A DNA stretch of 64,000 nt from Gammaproteobacteria bacterium. Its GTDB lineage: Bacteria; Pseudomonadota; Gammaproteobacteria; Steroidobacterales; Steroidobacteraceae. The notes beneath the pieces were generated by a model. The model saw nothing but the letters and a program-made list of their open reading frames with translations, made no database searches and was not told where the DNA came from. The first letter of the stretch is position 1. Every line of letters starts with the position of its first letter. Positions 9,204-18,445 of this stretch are shown piece by piece. Location: assembly GCA_947455595.1 (NCBI GenBank), contig CANGOP010000016.1:1-64000 (forward strand). Reading direction: 5' to 3'. Both the position numbers and the translations under genes were made by a program.

Positions 9204-10064
9204 ATGACCAACCCCAAGCCAACCTCTCTTTGCGAACGCCTGCATGCGGTGGCCCGCTATATCCGTGAGCACGCCGAGGACGCGCTACCGCTTGAGTCGT
9301 TGGCTGCGCGTGCCGCGCTCTCGCCGGCCCACTTCCAACGCACCTTCAAGCAACAGTTCGGTCTATCACCCAAACAGTATCAGGACGGTCATCGCATGCA
9401 GCGACTGCGCGAAGCCCTCAAATCGGGCGAGTCTGTGACCGATGCCATCGCCACCGCCGGCTACTCCTCGACGAGCCGCCTCTATGGGGAAACGGCGCGC
9501 GGATTGGGAATGCCACCTGCGACCTACCGAGCCGGCGGACGCGGCGAGGCGATCTACTATGCCGCTCGCCCCACGCAGGAGGGGCTGCTCTTGATGGCGG
9601 CGACGGTGCACGGCGTGTGTTTTGCGGAGTTCGGCGCGGATGAGCCCTCGCTGATCCGGCAGCTGCACCAGGAGTTCCCGAACGCCACCTGCTACCCTGC
9701 CACTGCTGAGGAAACCGCCCTCCAAGGCTGGATCGAGGCATTGGAAGAGCATTTACAGGGATCGGGTCCGGTCCCCGATTTGCCGCTCGATCTGCGCGGC
9801 ACGGCCTTCCAACTCAAAGTCTGGCAATTCCTCCGCTCGCTGGAGCCGGGCGCGCGCGTAACCTATACGGAAGTCGCCGTTGCCATCGGTGCGCCACGCG
9901 CAGTACGGGCAGCGGCGTCCGCGTGCGGCGCCAACCGCATCGCGATCCTCGTGCCTTGCCATCGGGTACTGCGAGGCGACGGCAGCCTAGGCGGCTACCG
10001 GTGGGGTCTGCCGCTGAAGCGCCGCCTGCTTGATCGCGAGACGGCACTTCGGACTGCTCAGTAG
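9204..10064 (+). CDS. AraC-domain / methylated-DNA-protein-cysteine methyltransferase fusion (short Ada)
   Basis: Two domains: an AraC-type helix-turn-helix region at residues 1-100 (LESLAARAALSPAHFQRTFKQ; GLGMPPATYR) and an O6-alkylguanine-DNA alkyltransferase domain with the acceptor Cys in VPCHRVL and the downstream GGYRWG. This is the order of E. coli Ada without its N-terminal Zn/Cys phosphotriester-repair domain (AdaA part), which normally switches Ada into an activator. At 286 aa it should repair O6-alkylguanine and may regulate genes, but cannot sense phosphotriesters in the usual way. The 3' end overlaps the convergent aldehyde dehydrogenase gene by 7 nt. Confidence 0.9.
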   Translation: MTNPKPTSLCERLHAVARYIREHAEDALPLESLAARAALSPAHFQRTFKQQFGLSPKQYQDGHRMQRLREALKSGESVTDAIATAGYSSTSRLYGETARGLGMPPATYRAGGRGEAIYYAARPTQEGLLLMAATVHGVCFAEFGADEPSLIRQLHQEFPNATCYPATAEETALQGWIEALEEHLQGSGPVPDLPLDLRGTAFQLKVWQFLRSLEPGARVTYTEVAVAIGAPRAVRAAASACGANRIAILVPCHRVLRGDGSLGGYRWGLPLKRRLLDRETALRTAQ

Positions 10065-11497
10065 GCGGTATAGGCGGTCTTCACCGTTGTGTAGAACTCG
10101 ACCGCGTAGCGGCCTTGCTCGCGAGGGCCGTAGGAGCTGCCCTTACGACCGCCGAAGGGCACGTGGTAATCCACACCCGCGGTCGCGAGGTTCACCATCA
10201 CCAGACCGGCTTCCGCGCGACGCGTGAACTCCCGCGCCCACTTGAGACTGCGCGTGCAGATACCGGCCGACAGTCCGTACTCGGTATCATTGGCCAACCC
10301 GAGCGCGTGTTCAAAATCATCGGCGGCGATGACGGACGCACACGGCCCGAAAATCTCTTCGCGGCTGGTACGCATTGCGTTAGTGGCATCGAGGAACAAG
10401 GCTGGGCGCATGTAATGGCCCCGCGTCGCGCCGTCGATCAACTCCCCGCCCACGACCGTCGCGCCTTCCTGACGTGCCAGCGATACGTAGCGCTGATTTC
10501 CCGCCAACTGCCCCTCCGAGACGACCGGTCCAATTTGCGTCTGCGGATCCAGCGCATGACCGACCTTCAACGACTGCATGAGCGCACTCATGCGGGTGGA
10601 GAACGCATCGAGAATGCCGCGCTCGACAATGAAGCGTGAGGTCGCCGTGCACCGTTGGCCGGTGGAATAAAACGCGGCGTTGATGCACTGCGGGAGAACG
10701 GCGTCAAGGTCTGCATCGTTCAAGATGACCATCGGGTTCTTGCCGCCCATCTCTGCCTGCACTTTGAGCTGCCGCGCGGCGGCTTTGGCCACGATACCCC
10801 GACCGACTTCCGCCGAGCCGGTGAAGGAGAGCGCAGAAAGACCCGGATGCTCCACCAACGCTTCACCGACCACGCGACCACGGCCCATCACGAGATTGAA
10901 GACGCCGGCGGGCAGACCCGCCTCGACCAAGATCTCCGCGAGCGCATGCGCACACGCCGGCGTCAGATCAGCGGGCTTGATGACGACCGTATTGCCATAC
11001 GCCAAGGCCGGCGCAATCTTCCACGCCGGAATCGCGATCGGGAAATTCCAAGGTGTGATCAGGCCCACGACACCCATCGGCTCGCGGCGCACTTCCACGT
11101 CGACATCCGGACGTACCGAGTCCAGTGATTCGCCCGGCGTGCGCAGCACCTCCCCCGCAAAGAAGCGGAAGATCTGCGCCGCACGATTCACCTCGCCTAT
11201 GCCTTCGGCCAGCGTCTTGCCCTCCTCGCGCGACAACAAGCGCCCCAACTCGTCGCGACGAGCTTCGATCAGGCGCGCGGCGCGATCCAACACATCTGAG
11301 CGCAATTGCACTGAACGGGACCATGCAGGCTGTGCGCGGCGAGCCGCCAAGACCGCGGCATCTACATCGGCCGCGGTGCCTTGGGCGAAGCGACCTATCG
11401 TATCGTCGAGATCCGAAGGATTGATGTTGTCCGCCGCGCCCACACCGGCTGTCCAGACGCCATCAATCAAGTTCAGCTTCACATCGGATTGAGCCAT
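10058..11497 (-). CDS. NAD(P)+ semialdehyde dehydrogenase (alpha-ketoglutarate/glutarate semialdehyde type)
   Basis: Aldehyde dehydrogenase of about 479 aa. The catalytic Glu lies in AEMGGKNPM and the nucleophilic Cys in TGQRCTATSR; TPWNFPIAIPAWK is the cofactor region. The C-terminal block AGVDYHVPFGGRKGSS resembles alpha-ketoglutaric semialdehyde dehydrogenases. I start at the ATG at 11497 after GAGGATGTC. It is third in the operon gcdH - CoA-transferase - ALDH, so oxidation of glutarate semialdehyde to glutarate (lysine/5-aminovalerate route) is the simplest inference. Specificity cannot be fixed by eye. Confidence 0.85.
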   Translation of the reverse strand: MAQSDVKLNLIDGVWTAGVGAADNINPSDLDDTIGRFAQGTAADVDAAVLAARRAQPAWSRSVQLRSDVLDRAARLIEARRDELGRLLSREEGKTLAEGIGEVNRAAQIFRFFAGEVLRTPGESLDSVRPDVDVEVRREPMGVVGLITPWNFPIAIPAWKIAPALAYGNTVVIKPADLTPACAHALAEILVEAGLPAGVFNLVMGRGRVVGEALVEHPGLSALSFTGSAEVGRGIVAKAAARQLKVQAEMGGKNPMVILNDADLDAVLPQCINAAFYSTGQRCTATSRFIVERGILDAFSTRMSALMQSLKVGHALDPQTQIGPVVSEGQLAGNQRYVSLARQEGATVVGGELIDGATRGHYMRPALFLDATNAMRTSREEIFGPCASVIAADDFEHALGLANDTEYGLSAGICTRSLKWAREFTRRAEAGLVMVNLATAGVDYHVPFGGRKGSSYGPREQGRYAVEFYTTVKTAYTAY

Positions 11498-11504
11498 GAC
11501 ATCC

Positions 11505-12689
11505 TCATTGGTGATCGGTCCGTGCAAATCCATATTCACGCCGGACGTCGTCCGTGTGTTCCCCCAGTTGTGGGGCTGGTCGATGCGTGTTCAGGGTCGC
11601 GTCACTGAACGCGATCGGCGTGCGCACGCCCGGCATCCGCCCTCCCGCGACCGCCGGCGCCGCAAGATCAAGTTGCATCCCGCGGAACTGAACCTGCGGG
11701 TCGGCAAACACATCTGCGACCGTATTAATCGGGCCTGCGGGCACGGCAGACGTGGCCAACCTCGCAAGGAGCGCATCGCGGGGCCATTGGACCAAGTAGG
11801 CACCGAGCGCTGCCATTAGGTCGATGCGGTGGATGACGCGGCCTTCGTTGGTCTGATAGCGCGGATCTTCAGCGAGATCCTTTGCACCCAGAACGTCGCA
11901 CAGGCGCTGGAACTGCCCGTCGTTACCGACCGCCAACATCACATGACCATCGGCAACCGCGCACACTTGATACGGGACGATGTTGGGATGGGCATTGCCA
12001 TAGCGGTGGGGTACCTGGCCGGAGACCAGATAATTCATTGCCTGATTGGCGAGCACACCGACCATCACATCGAGCAGAGCCATATCGACATGCTGGCCAC
12101 GTCCGGTGCGTTCGCGCTGCGCGAGCGCCGCCTGCACCGCAATCACAGCATAAACACCGGTGAAAATATCGGCAAAGGCGACACCTATCTTTTGCGGCTC
12201 GCCCGTCGGCTCGCCGGTCAGCGACATAATGCCGCTCATACCCTGGATCATCGCATCGTAGCCGGCACGCTCAGCGTAGGGCCCTTGCTGACCAAAACCC
12301 GTCACCGAGCAGTACACGAGACGTGGATAGCGCGCCGAAAGCGAAGCGTAATCAAGTCCGTACTTGGCAAGGCCACCCGTCTTGAAGTTCTCAATCACGA
12401 CGTCTGCATCAGCGATCAGCGCGTGGACGAACTCTAAATCATCAGGTTTGCGGTAATCAGCGATCACGGAGCGCTTGCCGCGGTTGCAAGCATGAAAGTA
12501 AGCCGCGTCCAGTCGCGACCCTTCGGCACCTTCCACAAACGGGGGACCCCACTTGCGCGTGTCGTCGCCTTCAGGGGCTTCAACCTTGATCACGTCGGCG
12601 CCCAAATCCGCGAGCGTCTGGCCGCACCAAGGCCCCGCCAGAATGCGCGCCAACTCGACGACTTTCAGTCCAGCGAGGGGCGCAGTCAT
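11505..12689 (-). CDS. gcdG: Class III (CaiB/BaiF) CoA-transferase, probable glutarate CoA-transferase
   Basis: Family III CoA-transferase that moves CoA between acids through an aspartyl-CoA thioester. The N-terminal block VVELARILAGPWCGQTLADLGADV and the catalytic Asp in GRGQHVDMALLD are plain; length is 394 aa. The ATG at 12689 (after GAGGTGACGG) is preferred to an upstream GTG. Immediate linkage to glutaryl-CoA dehydrogenase on one side and a semialdehyde dehydrogenase on the other matches the gcdHG arrangement of pseudomonads, where the enzyme activates glutarate with succinyl-CoA. The symbol is given by context. Confidence 0.82.
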   Translation of the reverse strand: MTAPLAGLKVVELARILAGPWCGQTLADLGADVIKVEAPEGDDTRKWGPPFVEGAEGSRLDAAYFHACNRGKRSVIADYRKPDDLEFVHALIADADVVIENFKTGGLAKYGLDYASLSARYPRLVYCSVTGFGQQGPYAERAGYDAMIQGMSGIMSLTGEPTGEPQKIGVAFADIFTGVYAVIAVQAALAQRERTGRGQHVDMALLDVMVGVLANQAMNYLVSGQVPHRYGNAHPNIVPYQVCAVADGHVMLAVGNDGQFQRLCDVLGAKDLAEDPRYQTNEGRVIHRIDLMAALGAYLVQWPRDALLARLATSAVPAGPINTVADVFADPQVQFRGMQLDLAAPAVAGGRMPGVRTPIAFSDATLNTHRPAPQLGEHTDDVRREYGFARTDHQ

Positions 12690-12699
12690 AACCGTCACC

Positions 12700-13887
12700 T
12701 CAGAAGAACGCCTGCAATCCGGTTTGCGCGCGGCCCAGGATCAGCGCGTGCACATCGTGGGTGCCCTCGTAGGTGTTCACGGTCTCGAGGTTCTGCGCGT
12801 GACGCAGCACGTGGTAGCCGGCCTGAATACCGTTGCCGCCGTGCATGTCGCGCGCCATCCGCGCAACATCGAGCGCCTTACCGCAGTTGTTGCGCTTGAC
12901 GATTGAGATCATCTCCGGCGCCATCTTGCCTTCATCGAAGAGACGGCCGACGCGCAGCGATGCCTGCAAACCCAACGCAATTTCGGTCTGCATGTCCGCC
13001 AGCTTCTTTTGATACAGCTGCGTCTGCGCGAGGGGGCGACCGAACTGGTGACGCTCCAAGCCGTAACTGCGCGCACGGTACCAACAATCTTCAGCCGCAC
13101 CCATCACACCCCAGGAGATGCCGTAGCGGGCGCGGTTCAAGCATTCGAACGGTCCCGTTAAACCCGAGACGTTCGGCAAGAGCGCATCTTCACCGACCTC
13201 AACATCCTGCAGCACGATTTCACCCGTGATCGACGCGCGCAGCGACAACTTACCTTCGATCTTTGGTGCCGAGAGACCTGGCGTACCCTTTTCGAGCACG
13301 AAGCCGCGGATCGCGCCGTCATGCGCCTCGGACTTCGCCCAGACGACGAACACGTCGGCGATGGGTGAATTGCTGATCCATATTTTTGAACCATTTAGGC
13401 GGTAGCCGTTGGCAGTCTTGGTTGCACGCGTCTTCATGCCACCGGGATCGGAACCGGCACCCGGCTCCGTGAGGCCAAAGCAGCCTATTTTCTCGCCTGA
13501 GGCCAACCCAGGCAGAAAGCGCTGCCGCTGCTCCTCACTACCGAAGGCGTAGATCGGATGCATCACGAGCGATGATTGCACGCTCATCATTGAGCGGTAA
13601 CCCGAATCGACACGCTCTACCTCGCGCGCGATGAGGCCGTAGGCGACGTAGGAAGAACCCGCACCGCCGTACTCCACCGGGATCGTGACGCCAAGAAGGC
13701 CGAGTTCACCGAACTCGCGGAAGATCGCCGGGTCCGTGTGCTCGTGGAGATAGGCCTCGGTCACCCGCGGCATCAAGCGCTCCTGCGCATAGGCACGCGC
13801 CGAGTCACGAATCATGCGTTCTTCATCGCTCAACTGGTCGTCCAAGCGAAACGGATCAGCCCAGTCGAAAGGCGCGTTCTTGGCCAT
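12700..13887 (-). CDS. gcdH: Glutaryl-CoA dehydrogenase
   Basis: FAD acyl-CoA dehydrogenase that oxidises and decarboxylates glutaryl-CoA to crotonyl-CoA, the late step of lysine, hydroxylysine and tryptophan breakdown. The sequence is GcdH-like over its full 395 aa: [18 protein letters not shown] at the start, [35 protein letters not shown], and the catalytic Glu in [16 protein letters not shown]. It heads the operon and is divergent from a LysR gene across an AT-rich gap, the same layout as gcdR-gcdHG in Pseudomonas. Confidence 0.95.
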   Translation of the reverse strand: MAKNAPFDWADPFRLDDQLSDEERMIRDSARAYAQERLMPRVTEAYLHEHTDPAIFREFGELGLLGVTIPVEYGGAGSSYVAYGLIAREVERVDSGYRSMMSVQSSLVMHPIYAFGSEEQRQRFLPGLASGEKIGCFGLTEPGAGSDPGGMKTRATKTANGYRLNGSKIWISNSPIADVFVVWAKSEAHDGAIRGFVLEKGTPGLSAPKIEGKLSLRASITGEIVLQDVEVGEDALLPNVSGLTGPFECLNRARYGISWGVMGAAEDCWYRARSYGLERHQFGRPLAQTQLYQKKLADMQTEIALGLQASLRVGRLFDEGKMAPEMISIVKRNNCGKALDVARMARDMHGGNGIQAGYHVLRHAQNLETVNTYEGTHDVHALILGRAQTGLQAFF

Positions 13888-13957
13888 GGTGCGATTCCTC
13901 GTCGGCTACGGAAAGGCCCCGGTGTCGGGGCAGAGTATCGGCATTACGCCAGACTCG

Positions 13958-14011
13958 TTTGATGCATTTCAATGGTTTAATATTCATTTTTGATCCTTTT
14001 TGAGCATCAAA
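13958..14011. promoter_or_regulatory. Putative LysR-type operator in the gcdH / LysR divergent gap
   Basis: This stretch is markedly AT-rich compared with its surroundings. TTGA-N6-TCAA at 13959-13972 fits the LysR T-N11-A motif. In addition TTTGATGC (13958-13965) is repeated inverted as GCATCAAA (14004-14011), ending at the base before the regulator's ATG. Both are expected of an autoregulated LysR switch. Confidence 0.6.
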
Positions 14012-14905
14012 ATGCTGGATACCCACCTGCTGCAAGCCTTCGTGGCGGTTGCCGAGACGCTGCACTTCGGACGAGCCGCCGATCGCCTCGAGCGAGCCCA
14101 ATCGGTGGTGTCCCGGCAGATCCGTGAACTCGAGCAGCAACTCGGAACCCAGCTGTTGCGGCGTGGACGACGCTCCGCGGTGAGCCTCACCGACGCCGGT
14201 GACGCCTTGTTGAGTGAGAGTCGTACGGCACTCGCGCAGCTAGATCGCGCCGCGGTCGCCGCCCGCCGCGCCGGCCGGGGTGAATTGGGGCGCCTCGCGA
14301 TCGGCTACGTTGCCTCGGCCGCGCTGACCGGCGTCCTGCCCGTGGCATTAACGGCTTTTCGAACCGCCAGACCGGACGTCGCCGTCGAACTCTCAGCCCT
14401 CGATACCCCCCGCCAGCTTGCGGCCCTGGCCGACGGCAGTCTGGACCTCGGCTTCCTCCGTCCGCGGTCGAGTTATCCCGAGGGCCTCGACATGCTGGTC
14501 GTGCATCGTGAGGGGTGGCTGCTCGCCGTCTCGGATCGTCACCGCCTCGCCCACGGCAAAGTCACCCCCGTGACCCTCGCCGGCGAACGCTTCGTCTTGC
14601 CGCAGTTCGACGAACAGGATGGCTTCGAAGAACACCTCGGGAGTCTCGCGCGTCTCGGCGACTTTCATCCCGGTCCTGTTCTGCGAGTTCGGGACTTCAT
14701 CACAGCGATCACGCTGGCCGCTGCCGGTTACGGCATCGCACTCGTCCCTCGCTCGGTAACGACGCTCTCACTCGCCGGTGTCGTCTATCGCCCGATCGAT
14801 GACTACGCCGCGAGCGCAGAACTGGCGGTCGTCTGGCGACGCAATAATGGCTCGGCCGCCTTGCGCGCCTTCGTTGAACGTTTGCGCGGCAGCGCACTGC
14901 GCTGA
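14012..14905 (+). CDS. gcdR: LysR-family regulator of the glutarate operon
   Basis: N-terminal winged helix-turn-helix (FVAVAETLHFGRAADRLERAQSVVSRQIRELEQQLG) and a two-lobed ligand-binding domain: about 297 aa, a normal LysR. I use the ATG at 14012; a TTG four codons upstream (14000) is possible but would lie within the putative operator. Divergent orientation to gcdH, with a T-N11-A box between them, suggests it activates the glutarate genes in response to glutarate or a derived metabolite. The regulatory role is inferred from position. Confidence 0.85.
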   Translation: MLDTHLLQAFVAVAETLHFGRAADRLERAQSVVSRQIRELEQQLGTQLLRRGRRSAVSLTDAGDALLSESRTALAQLDRAAVAARRAGRGELGRLAIGYVASAALTGVLPVALTAFRTARPDVAVELSALDTPRQLAALADGSLDLGFLRPRSSYPEGLDMLVVHREGWLLAVSDRHRLAHGKVTPVTLAGERFVLPQFDEQDGFEEHLGSLARLGDFHPGPVLRVRDFITAITLAAAGYGIALVPRSVTTLSLAGVVYRPIDDYAASAELAVVWRRNNGSAALRAFVERLRGSALR

Positions 14906-14940
14906 ACCTGTTAGAGTCGACGCCCGCTTCAGGTCCCGCC

Positions 14941-16185
14941 ATGACGAGCCCACCCAATTCCGCGCCCGTTCGCAGTCTGCCCTACGCCGAATTCGTGGCG
15001 ATGATGGCGTTCCTATCGGCCCTAGGCGCGTTGGCCACCGATGCCATGTTGCCGGCGCTACCGATCATCGGCGCAGCTTTCAAGGTCGATGAGCCCAATC
15101 GGTTGCAGTTCATTGTCAGCACGTTCTTGATGGGCTCCGGGTTCGGGCAACTCGTGTTCGGGCCTCTCTCGGATGCCTTCGGACGTCGCCGCGTGTTGTT
15201 GGCGGGCGTCGCGCTCTACGCCGTGCTCAGCCTCGTCGCGGCCTTCTCGGTATCACTCAAGATGCTACTGATCTGTCGTTCCCTACAGGGCATCGCCTCA
15301 GCCTCCACGGCGGTGCTGTCCCGGGCCATCATTCGCGATCGTTTTTCAGGCAGCACAATGGCGCGTGTGTCCTCGACGATCTTCATCGTTTTCTTGGCGG
15401 CCCCCATCCTCGCGCCGAGTATCGGTCAGGCTATCCTGCTGATAGCGCCTTGGCCGGCAATTTTCGCCTTCCTCGCGCTCACCGCGGCGAGCATGTTCAT
15501 TTGGGTGGGATTTCGGCTACCCGAAACCCTGCCGGTCGAGCGTCGACATGACTTCGGCCTGCAACCGATTCTCGATGCCGCGCGCTATGTGTTGAGCCAT
15601 CCCACCTCGCTGCTCTATATGGTGGCGATGATGTTGCTCTTTGGTGCCTTGCTGACCTACGTGTCGACGATGCCACAGGTGTTTGTCGATGTGTTTCACG
15701 CCCCGTCCCGCATGGCGCCTGCCTTCGCTGGCGCCGCTGCCCTGATGGGCATCGGTTCGTTCACGAACGTCAAGATCGTCGAGCGCTATGGCATGCATCG
15801 CATCTCGCACATTGCGTTGCTATCGCTGCTGTGCGTCAGCGGCGTTCATGTACTGCTGACACTGTGGATCCACGAGAGCATGCTTACCTTCACCCTGCTG
15901 CAAGGGCTCACGCTCTTGTTCTTCGGTCTATCGCTCTCAAACTTCGGCGCGATTGCCATGCAACCGATGGGCAAGGTCGCCGGCAGCGCTGCATCCTTGC
16001 AGGGCATGACGATGGGACTGGGCGGCGCCGTCATCAGCGCGATCTGCGGCAGCTTTTGGCACGGCTCCCTCGCGCTACTGCCGCTGAGCTTCCTGCTGCT
16101 CGGCGCCCTCGCCCTCATCTGCATTCTCATCGCCGAGCGCTGTCGACTCTTCCACAATCATTACGGGGCCGCCCATGGCCCATAA
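14941..16185 (+). CDS. MFS drug-resistance transporter, Bcr/CflA family
   Basis: Twelve-helix MFS exporter. The motif A loop GPLSDAFGRRRVLLAG, the preceding AMLPALPIIGAAF and the CRSLQGIASASTAVLSRAIIRD segment are typical of Bcr/CflA multidrug or sulfonamide exporters. Length 414 aa. It starts 35 bp after the LysR gene on the same strand and could be co-transcribed, although no shared function is apparent. A hairpin follows its stop codon. Confidence 0.85.
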   Translation: MTSPPNSAPVRSLPYAEFVAMMAFLSALGALATDAMLPALPIIGAAFKVDEPNRLQFIVSTFLMGSGFGQLVFGPLSDAFGRRRVLLAGVALYAVLSLVAAFSVSLKMLLICRSLQGIASASTAVLSRAIIRDRFSGSTMARVSSTIFIVFLAAPILAPSIGQAILLIAPWPAIFAFLALTAASMFIWVGFRLPETLPVERRHDFGLQPILDAARYVLSHPTSLLYMVAMMLLFGALLTYVSTMPQVFVDVFHAPSRMAPAFAGAAALMGIGSFTNVKIVERYGMHRISHIALLSLLCVSGVHVLLTLWIHESMLTFTLLQGLTLLFFGLSLSNFGAIAMQPMGKVAGSAASLQGMTMGLGGAVISAICGSFWHGSLALLPLSFLLLGALALICILIAERCRLFHNHYGAAHGP

Positions 16186-16188
16186 ACA

Positions 16189-16211
16189 AGAACCTCGCTG
16201 AACGGGGTTCT
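16189..16211. terminator. Convergent hairpin terminator, bcr-like / yceI-like
   Basis: Nine-bp stem AGAACCTCG / CGGGGTTCT (one G-U pair) with loop CTGAA. Read on the minus strand it is followed by CTTGTTTAT, so it fits the end of the yceI-like transcript best. Confidence 0.6.
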
Positions 16212-16233
16212 CTGATGTGGCCATCTGCAGGTG

Positions 16234-16815
16234 TTACTGGCGAATGCCTTCGACCTGAATGCGCAAGATGACCGACATATCAAAACCATAAGCCTGCCCG
16301 TAGCTGACGCCGAAGTCAGCGCGGTTGATCGTTGCCTCCGCGTCCGCGCCACACACTTCCTTCAGCAGCATCGGGTTGATCTTGCACAAGAACCGGTTGA
16401 TCTTCAGCGTCACCGGCTTACTCACGCCGTGCAGCGTCAACGTGCCTTGCACTTCCGTGGGCTTGCCGTCCTGAAAGCCCCCCAGCGTGCCGGTATAGGT
16501 CGCCGTCGGGAAGTGTTCGACATCGAAGATCTGCGCCGAGCGCGCGTGCTCGTTCATCTTGTCGTGACCGAAGTCGACCGAAGTCGTATCAATGTTCACC
16601 GTCACCTCACCGGTCTTAGCCTCTTTGTCCAGCACGACCGAGCCGCTCGTCGTGCGGAACTTGCCGCGCCAGACCGACAAACCACCGAAGTGATCGGCAT
16701 CGAAACTTGGGAATGTGTGATTGGGATCCAGTGCGTAGGTCACTGGAGCCGAATTGGCCACCGCCGACGCAAGAACAGCTGCGAAGACAAGCGAAGTACG
16801 CAAAAAGATCGACAT
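16234..16815 (-). CDS. YceI-family periplasmic lipid-binding protein
   Basis: YceI-like lipocalin-type protein, thought to bind polyisoprenoid or other apolar ligands in the periplasm. A signal peptide spans about residues 1-22 (ends VANSAPV). The family pattern follows: YALDPNHTFPSFDADHFGG, GEVTVNIDTTSVDFGHDKMNEH, HFPTATYTG, GVSKPVTLKINRF. Length 193 aa is typical. AGGAGG lies 9 nt before the ATG. A VOC-family gene lies 44 bp upstream on the same strand. Confidence 0.92.
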   Translation of the reverse strand: MSIFLRTSLVFAAVLASAVANSAPVTYALDPNHTFPSFDADHFGGLSVWRGKFRTTSGSVVLDKEAKTGEVTVNIDTTSVDFGHDKMNEHARSAQIFDVEHFPTATYTGTLGGFQDGKPTEVQGTLTLHGVSKPVTLKINRFLCKINPMLLKEVCGADAEATINRADFGVSYGQAYGFDMSVILRIQVEGIRQ

Positions 16816-16859
16816 AAGAGCAGCCTCCTAAAAGGTCAATGAGCGAGAACGCGAGCCGA

Positions 16860-17225
16860 TCAGCCGGCGTGGTAGACGGCGAGCTTGTTGCCGTCCAGAT
16901 CGCGGAAATAACCCGCATAGAAATTATCGCCGCGCGGACCAGCGGGACCTTCATCCTTCGAACCGAGCGCCATGGCGCGTGCGTAGACAGCGTCGACCTG
17001 CGCAGGAGAACTCGCCGCCAGGGATACCATCACGCCGTTGCCCACCGACGCCGGCTGCCCGTCGTAGGGGAGGATCACGAGCAACATCTGGCCGTTTGTG
17101 AAATTCCACGCGATGTAACGCTCCGACTGCCAGCCGCGCGTCGCGCCGAATTCGGCTAGAAGAGCATCATAGAAAGCGGCACTGCGCGTCAGATTATTGG
17201 TACCGAGGGTGACGTAGCCAATCAT
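16860..17225 (-). CDS. VOC-superfamily (glyoxalase/bleomycin resistance-like) protein
   Basis: Small vicinal-oxygen-chelate protein of 121 aa with the paired beta-alpha-beta pattern: GYVTLGTNNLTRSAAFYDALLAEFGA at the start and AGYFRDLDGNKLAVYHAG at the end, where the Glu that usually closes the metal site is replaced by Ala (KLAVYH). I start at the ATG at 17225, which has GGAG 7 nt before it; the upstream ATG at 17231 overlaps that site. Substrate unknown. Confidence 0.8.
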   Translation of the reverse strand: MIGYVTLGTNNLTRSAAFYDALLAEFGATRGWQSERYIAWNFTNGQMLLVILPYDGQPASVGNGVMVSLAASSPAQVDAVYARAMALGSKDEGPAGPRGDNFYAGYFRDLDGNKLAVYHAG

Positions 17226-17293
17226 GCACATTCTCCTAACGAGGGAATCTCTGAACTGGGATTAGAGTATGCCTGAAGCGGATGAACAACCCG

Positions 17294-18445
17294 TCAACGG
17301 GTGCCGAGCACACCGCGGGCGATGATCGTGCGCTGCACTTCCGATGCACCTTCATAAATTCGCAGGATGCGCGCATCGCGCGCCATTCGCTCCAGTGGCA
17401 ACGCGCGGCTGTAACCGTAGCCGCCATGCAGTTGCTGCGCCGTATCGACTACAAACGCGACCATCTCCGAGGCATACAACTTGGCCGTTGCCGACTCCAT
17501 GGAGAACGGCGCACCGGCGGCTCGTCGGGAAACGGCCTGCATGGCCAGCGCCCACGCCGCCTCCAGGCGCACTTTCATATCGGCGACCATCCACTGTACA
17601 CCCTGCTTTCGCGCCAAGGGCTCACCGCCCACGTGCCGTTCCTGCAACCAGGACACCGTGAGCGCCAGCGCCGCTTCGGCAATGCCGAGGGAGGTCGCCA
17701 CCACGTCCAAGCGACTGTTGTCGAGCACGCGCATCGCGATCCGAAAGCCCGAACCCTCCTCGCCCAGTCGATCCGCGAGCGGGACCCGTACATGGTCGAA
17801 GCGCACGGAATGCGACGGTGCCGAGCGGATACCCATGAGTTTCTCGGGCGGACCGACCGACACGCCAGCCGCCGTGGCATCGACCACGAATGCCGTGACG
17901 CCTCGCGCACCTGCCGCTGGATCCGTCTTGGCAAACACGACCAATCGATCCGCCGCGCCTGCATTCGAGATGAACTGCTTTTGACCATCCAACCGATACC
18001 CATCGCCGTCGCGGACCGCGCGCGTCGTGAGATCTGCCGGATTCGACCCACCACCCGGCTCGGTGAGCGCAAAGCCATAGACCTCGTCACCCGTCGCGGC
18101 ACGTGGCAATAACCGCCTGTGCTGGGCGTCGTCGCCCCCAAGGTAAACCGCATCAGTTCCGAGGTAATGCGCACCGATCATCGAGGAGGTGGCGGCGCAA
18201 TGCTTGGAGACCTCGACGAGTGCAAGCAGCATCCCGGCCGCACTGACGCCTGGGCCACCCAGCGAGGCCGGCAGGTTCAAACCCATCAGTCCCATCGCGC
18301 CCAACGCCGGAACGTGTTCCAGACAGGAGCCTTCTGTCTCATCGAGCGCCGCTGCGCGTGGTGCGAGCGTACCCGCGGAAAAACGGCCGACGGCTTCAAC
18401 CAGATCCAGATCCTCGTCCGTCACACCCTGTCGATGACTCGTCAT
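17294..18445 (-). CDS. Acyl-CoA dehydrogenase
   Basis: FAD acyl-CoA dehydrogenase of about 383 aa. The FAD/substrate block ALTEPGGGSNPADLTTRA, the segment GQKQFISNAGAADRLVVFAKT and the catalytic Glu in RIYEGASEVQRTIIARGVLG are all present. The start at 18445 is set by the 4-nt ATGA overlap with the CoA-transferase stop codon. The pair (CoA-transferase then dehydrogenase) suggests activation and alpha,beta-oxidation of one short or branched acid, which is not identifiable here. Confidence 0.9.
   Translation of the reverse strand: MTSHRQGVTDEDLDLVEAVGRFSAGTLAPRAAALDETEGSCLEHVPALGAMGLMGLNLPASLGGPGVSAAGMLLALVEVSKHCAATSSMIGAHYLGTDAVYLGGDDAQHRRLLPRAATGDEVYGFALTEPGGGSNPADLTTRAVRDGDGYRLDGQKQFISNAGAADRLVVFAKTDPAAGARGVTAFVVDATAAGVSVGPPEKLMGIRSAPSHSVRFDHVRVPLADRLGEEGSGFRIAMRVLDNSRLDVVATSLGIAEAALALTVSWLQERHVGGEPLARKQGVQWMVADMKVRLEAAWALAMQAVSRRAAGAPFSMESATAKLYASEMVAFVVDTAQQLHGGYGYSRALPLERMARDARILRIYEGASEVQRTIIARGVLGTR

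Noticed and set aside
10115-10639. Long antisense open frames over the aldehyde dehydrogenase and other genes
   Set aside because: They mirror well-conserved genes in GC-rich DNA, show no recognisable motifs and lack ribosome sites, so they are by-products of codon bias.
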